This document shows, piece by piece, positions 4,356-5,817 of a stretch of DNA of 5,817 nt. Each line of letters starts with the position of its first letter. The stretch's first letter is position 1. The DNA comes from DASUMP01 sp036277635 (GTDB lineage: Bacteria; Actinomycetota; Acidimicrobiia; IMCC26256; PALSA-610). Below the pieces are notes generated by a model. That model worked only from the letters and a program-made list of their open reading frames with translations. It ran no database searches and was not told the DNA's origin. The position numbers and the translations under genes were made by a program. The stretch spans positions 1-5,817 of the forward strand of contig DASUMP010000017.1 of the NCBI GenBank assembly GCA_036277635.1, given 5' to 3'.

Positions 4356-5750
4356 TCACGGTACCGGCACGAGATCGACGGGCACCGCCGGGAAGCGCGC
4401 GAGCACCGTCGCGACCGCAGCCTGGATCGCGCGCCCGCCGTCCTCTCCGAAGTCGCCGACCGCGAGCGTCGCGAACTCGATCGGCGACGTGCCGTCGACG
4501 ACACCGGCGAGTCCGGAGACACCATCGAGCGAGCCGGTCTTGGCCCGGAGGCGGTCCGCGATGGCCGGATCCGCGAGTCGCTCGGCCAGCGTGCCGGTCC
4601 GACCGGCCACCGCGAGGCCGCGATCCAGCGCTTCGAAGCCCGCGCGGGTGCGCAACGTCAGGACCCGCACCAACGTCGAGCACGAGACCGCGTTCGCCCG
4701 CGCGAGCCCCGATCCGTCGACGATCGTCGTCCCGTCGAGGGGGACCCCGAGCGCGTCGAGCGCCGCGACTTCTGCGGCGGTGCCGCTCGCGGTCGAGCCG
4801 TCACCCGCGGTCGTGCCGATCTCGCGCACGAGGAGCTCGGCGGTCTGGTTGTCCGACGAGGTGATCATCGCCTCGACGATCTCGGCGAGTGGCGGCGACT
4901 CGATCCGCGCCACTTCGACGGCGTCGGCGGGCGCGACGCCGCGCACCGACCCGCCGTCGACCACGACGCCGCGCGCTTCGAGCAGTCGCACGAGCTCGGC
5001 GCCGGCGTGTGCCGCGGGATCGTCGACGCGGGTCTCGCCGGGAAAGCTGGCGTTCGCGTCGTCGACGGTGAGCGCCGACAGGCGGCCGACGTCGCCGTCG
5101 AGGAAGTACTCCAGCTTCCACTCGGGGAGGAACCGCACGTCGTCGTGACGCGAGTCGTCGGTGACGATCGCACCAGCGACACGACGGACGCCGGCCGACG
5201 CGATGCGTTGCGCGAGGTCGTCGAGGCGCGTCACCGGTTCGAGGCGATGGCGGGGCGAAGCGCGCAGGAACGCTTCGTACTCCGGTGTCGACAGCACCGG
5301 GTCGCCGCCGCCCACGAGGACGAGGTCACCGTCGACCACGCCGTCGACGGGCGGCGCTGCGGCGACCACTCGCGTCGTGAAGCGGTGCTCGGCGCCGAAG
5401 GTCGCGAGGGCCGCCGCGCCGGTGACGAGCTTCAACGTCGACGCGGGCGTGAGGGCGCGATCGGCATCGCTGCGTCCGACCGGGCCCACCGCCGCGTCGA
5501 CCGCCGCGCACGCCTCGTAGGGCGCGAGCGTCGCGTCGAGGTCGCGCTGGAGGAGCTGCGCGCCCGCGAGCTGCTGCACCACGAGCGGGAGTCGCCGCGG
5601 CGAGACCAGTGCGGTGTCGACGCTCGTGCCGGTCGCTCGGGAGGGGGCCGCGCCGTCGGAGACCCGCGTGGCCCGCCCGGCGATCCCGACCCCGACGACG
5701 AGCAGCACGCTCGCGAGGAGTCGCAGCAGCGATCGCCCGCGCCGCGTCAC
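4356..5750 (-). CDS. dacB: D-alanyl-D-alanine carboxypeptidase/endopeptidase, PBP4 type (peptidase S13)
   Basis: The 464-residue product removes the terminal D-Ala of peptidoglycan stem peptides and/or cuts peptide cross-links, acting outside the membrane. An N-terminal hydrophobic segment (about 7-25) serves as signal peptide or anchor; no lipobox cysteine is visible. The three penicillin-binding motifs are in order: S104-T-L-K107 (PASTLK, nucleophile S104), S299-D-N301 (SSDNQTAE) and K404-T-G406. Further S13 features are GGGDP (147-151), DGSGLAR (345-351) and GRTGTLAERL (383-392) before KTG. The 195-residue distance from SxxK to SxN accommodates the S13 inserted domain, though it is shorter than in E. 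coli PBP4. Length is typical for the family (about 450-480). The GTG at 5750 is the first start after an in-frame stop at 5765-5763; the ribosome binding site is weak. It probably belongs to one transcript with the upstream gene 12 bases away. Confidence 0.95.
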   Translation of the reverse strand: MTRRGRSLLRLLASVLLVVGVGIAGRATRVSDGAAPSRATGTSVDTALVSPRRLPLVVQQLAGAQLLQRDLDATLAPYEACAAVDAAVGPVGRSDADRALTPASTLKLVTGAAALATFGAEHRFTTRVVAAAPPVDGVVDGDLVLVGGGDPVLSTPEYEAFLRASPRHRLEPVTRLDDLAQRIASAGVRRVAGAIVTDDSRHDDVRFLPEWKLEYFLDGDVGRLSALTVDDANASFPGETRVDDPAAHAGAELVRLLEARGVVVDGGSVRGVAPADAVEVARIESPPLAEIVEAMITSSDNQTAELLVREIGTTAGDGSTASGTAAEVAALDALGVPLDGTTIVDGSGLARANAVSCSTLVRVLTLRTRAGFEALDRGLAVAGRTGTLAERLADPAIADRLRAKTGSLDGVSGLAGVVDGTSPIEFATLAVGDFGEDGGRAIQAAVATVLARFPAVPVDLVPVP

Positions 5751-5762
5751 GACGCCATCACG

Positions 5763-5817
5763 TCACGCGAGCGGGAGCCCGCGCCGCAGCCGGTAGCGCG
5801 CGTGACGCCAGAGGTGC
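5763..5817 (-). CDS. C-terminal end of an unidentified upstream gene (partial)
   Basis: The window edge cuts this reading frame. Its last 17 residues read HLWRHARYRLRRGLPLA and end in TGA at 5765-5763. The stop lies 12 bases before the dacB GTG, in the same frame. The tight spacing and the aromatic/basic composition suggest a real gene end in the same operon. Too little is visible to name a family. Confidence 0.5.
   Translation of the reverse strand, partial: HLWRHARYRLRRGLPLA

Overview
The window is high-GC DNA with GTG starts, 4-base GTGA gene overlaps and very few intergenic bases. Together with the gene content (a MarP-type membrane protease, a proteasome-locus-type ferredoxin, a TtuA/TtuB pair and a holin-X-like membrane protein group) this points to an actinobacterium, plausibly of the Acidimicrobiia. 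The lineage is an inference from gene types; no rRNA is present.

Layout. One gene lies on the plus strand: a small ferredoxin at 28-264. All other genes run on the minus strand toward it. In transcription order they are: the last 17 residues of an unidentified upstream gene (5817-5763), dacB (a PBP4-type D-Ala-D-Ala carboxypeptidase/endopeptidase, 5750-4356), a group of three small membrane proteins (4277-3966, 3969-3721, 3717-3508), then ttuB (3461-3258), ttuA (3261-2317), trmI (2320-1526) and marP (1529-369). The ferredoxin and marP converge on a 104-base gap (265-368) filled with inverted and direct copies of TGCACCRAC. This gap is probably a bidirectional terminator or a protein- or RNA-structure element.

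How the genes work together. ttuB, ttuA and trmI form a compact set for modifying the tRNA T-loop. TtuB is a ubiquitin-fold sulfur carrier, TtuA is the ATP-pyrophosphatase-type thiolase that makes 2-thio-(ribo)thymidine at position 54, and TrmI methylates A58, the base that pairs with T54. Each start overlaps the preceding stop as GTGA, and marP is attached to trmI in the same way, so the four are probably translationally coupled. A TANNNT -10-like element 8 bases before the ttuB ATG suggests a leaderless promoter for the unit. dacB acts on peptidoglycan in the envelope, MarP is an envelope protease, and the three small proteins are membrane-associated, so the rest of the window has a cell-envelope theme.

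The most interesting points are the complete T-loop modification operon, the non-canonical C-terminus of TtuB (diglycine followed by ANP, with the diglycine codons doubling as the ttuA ribosome binding site), and the structured repeat cluster at 265-358. I see no CRISPR array, transposase, integrase, tRNA or rRNA gene.
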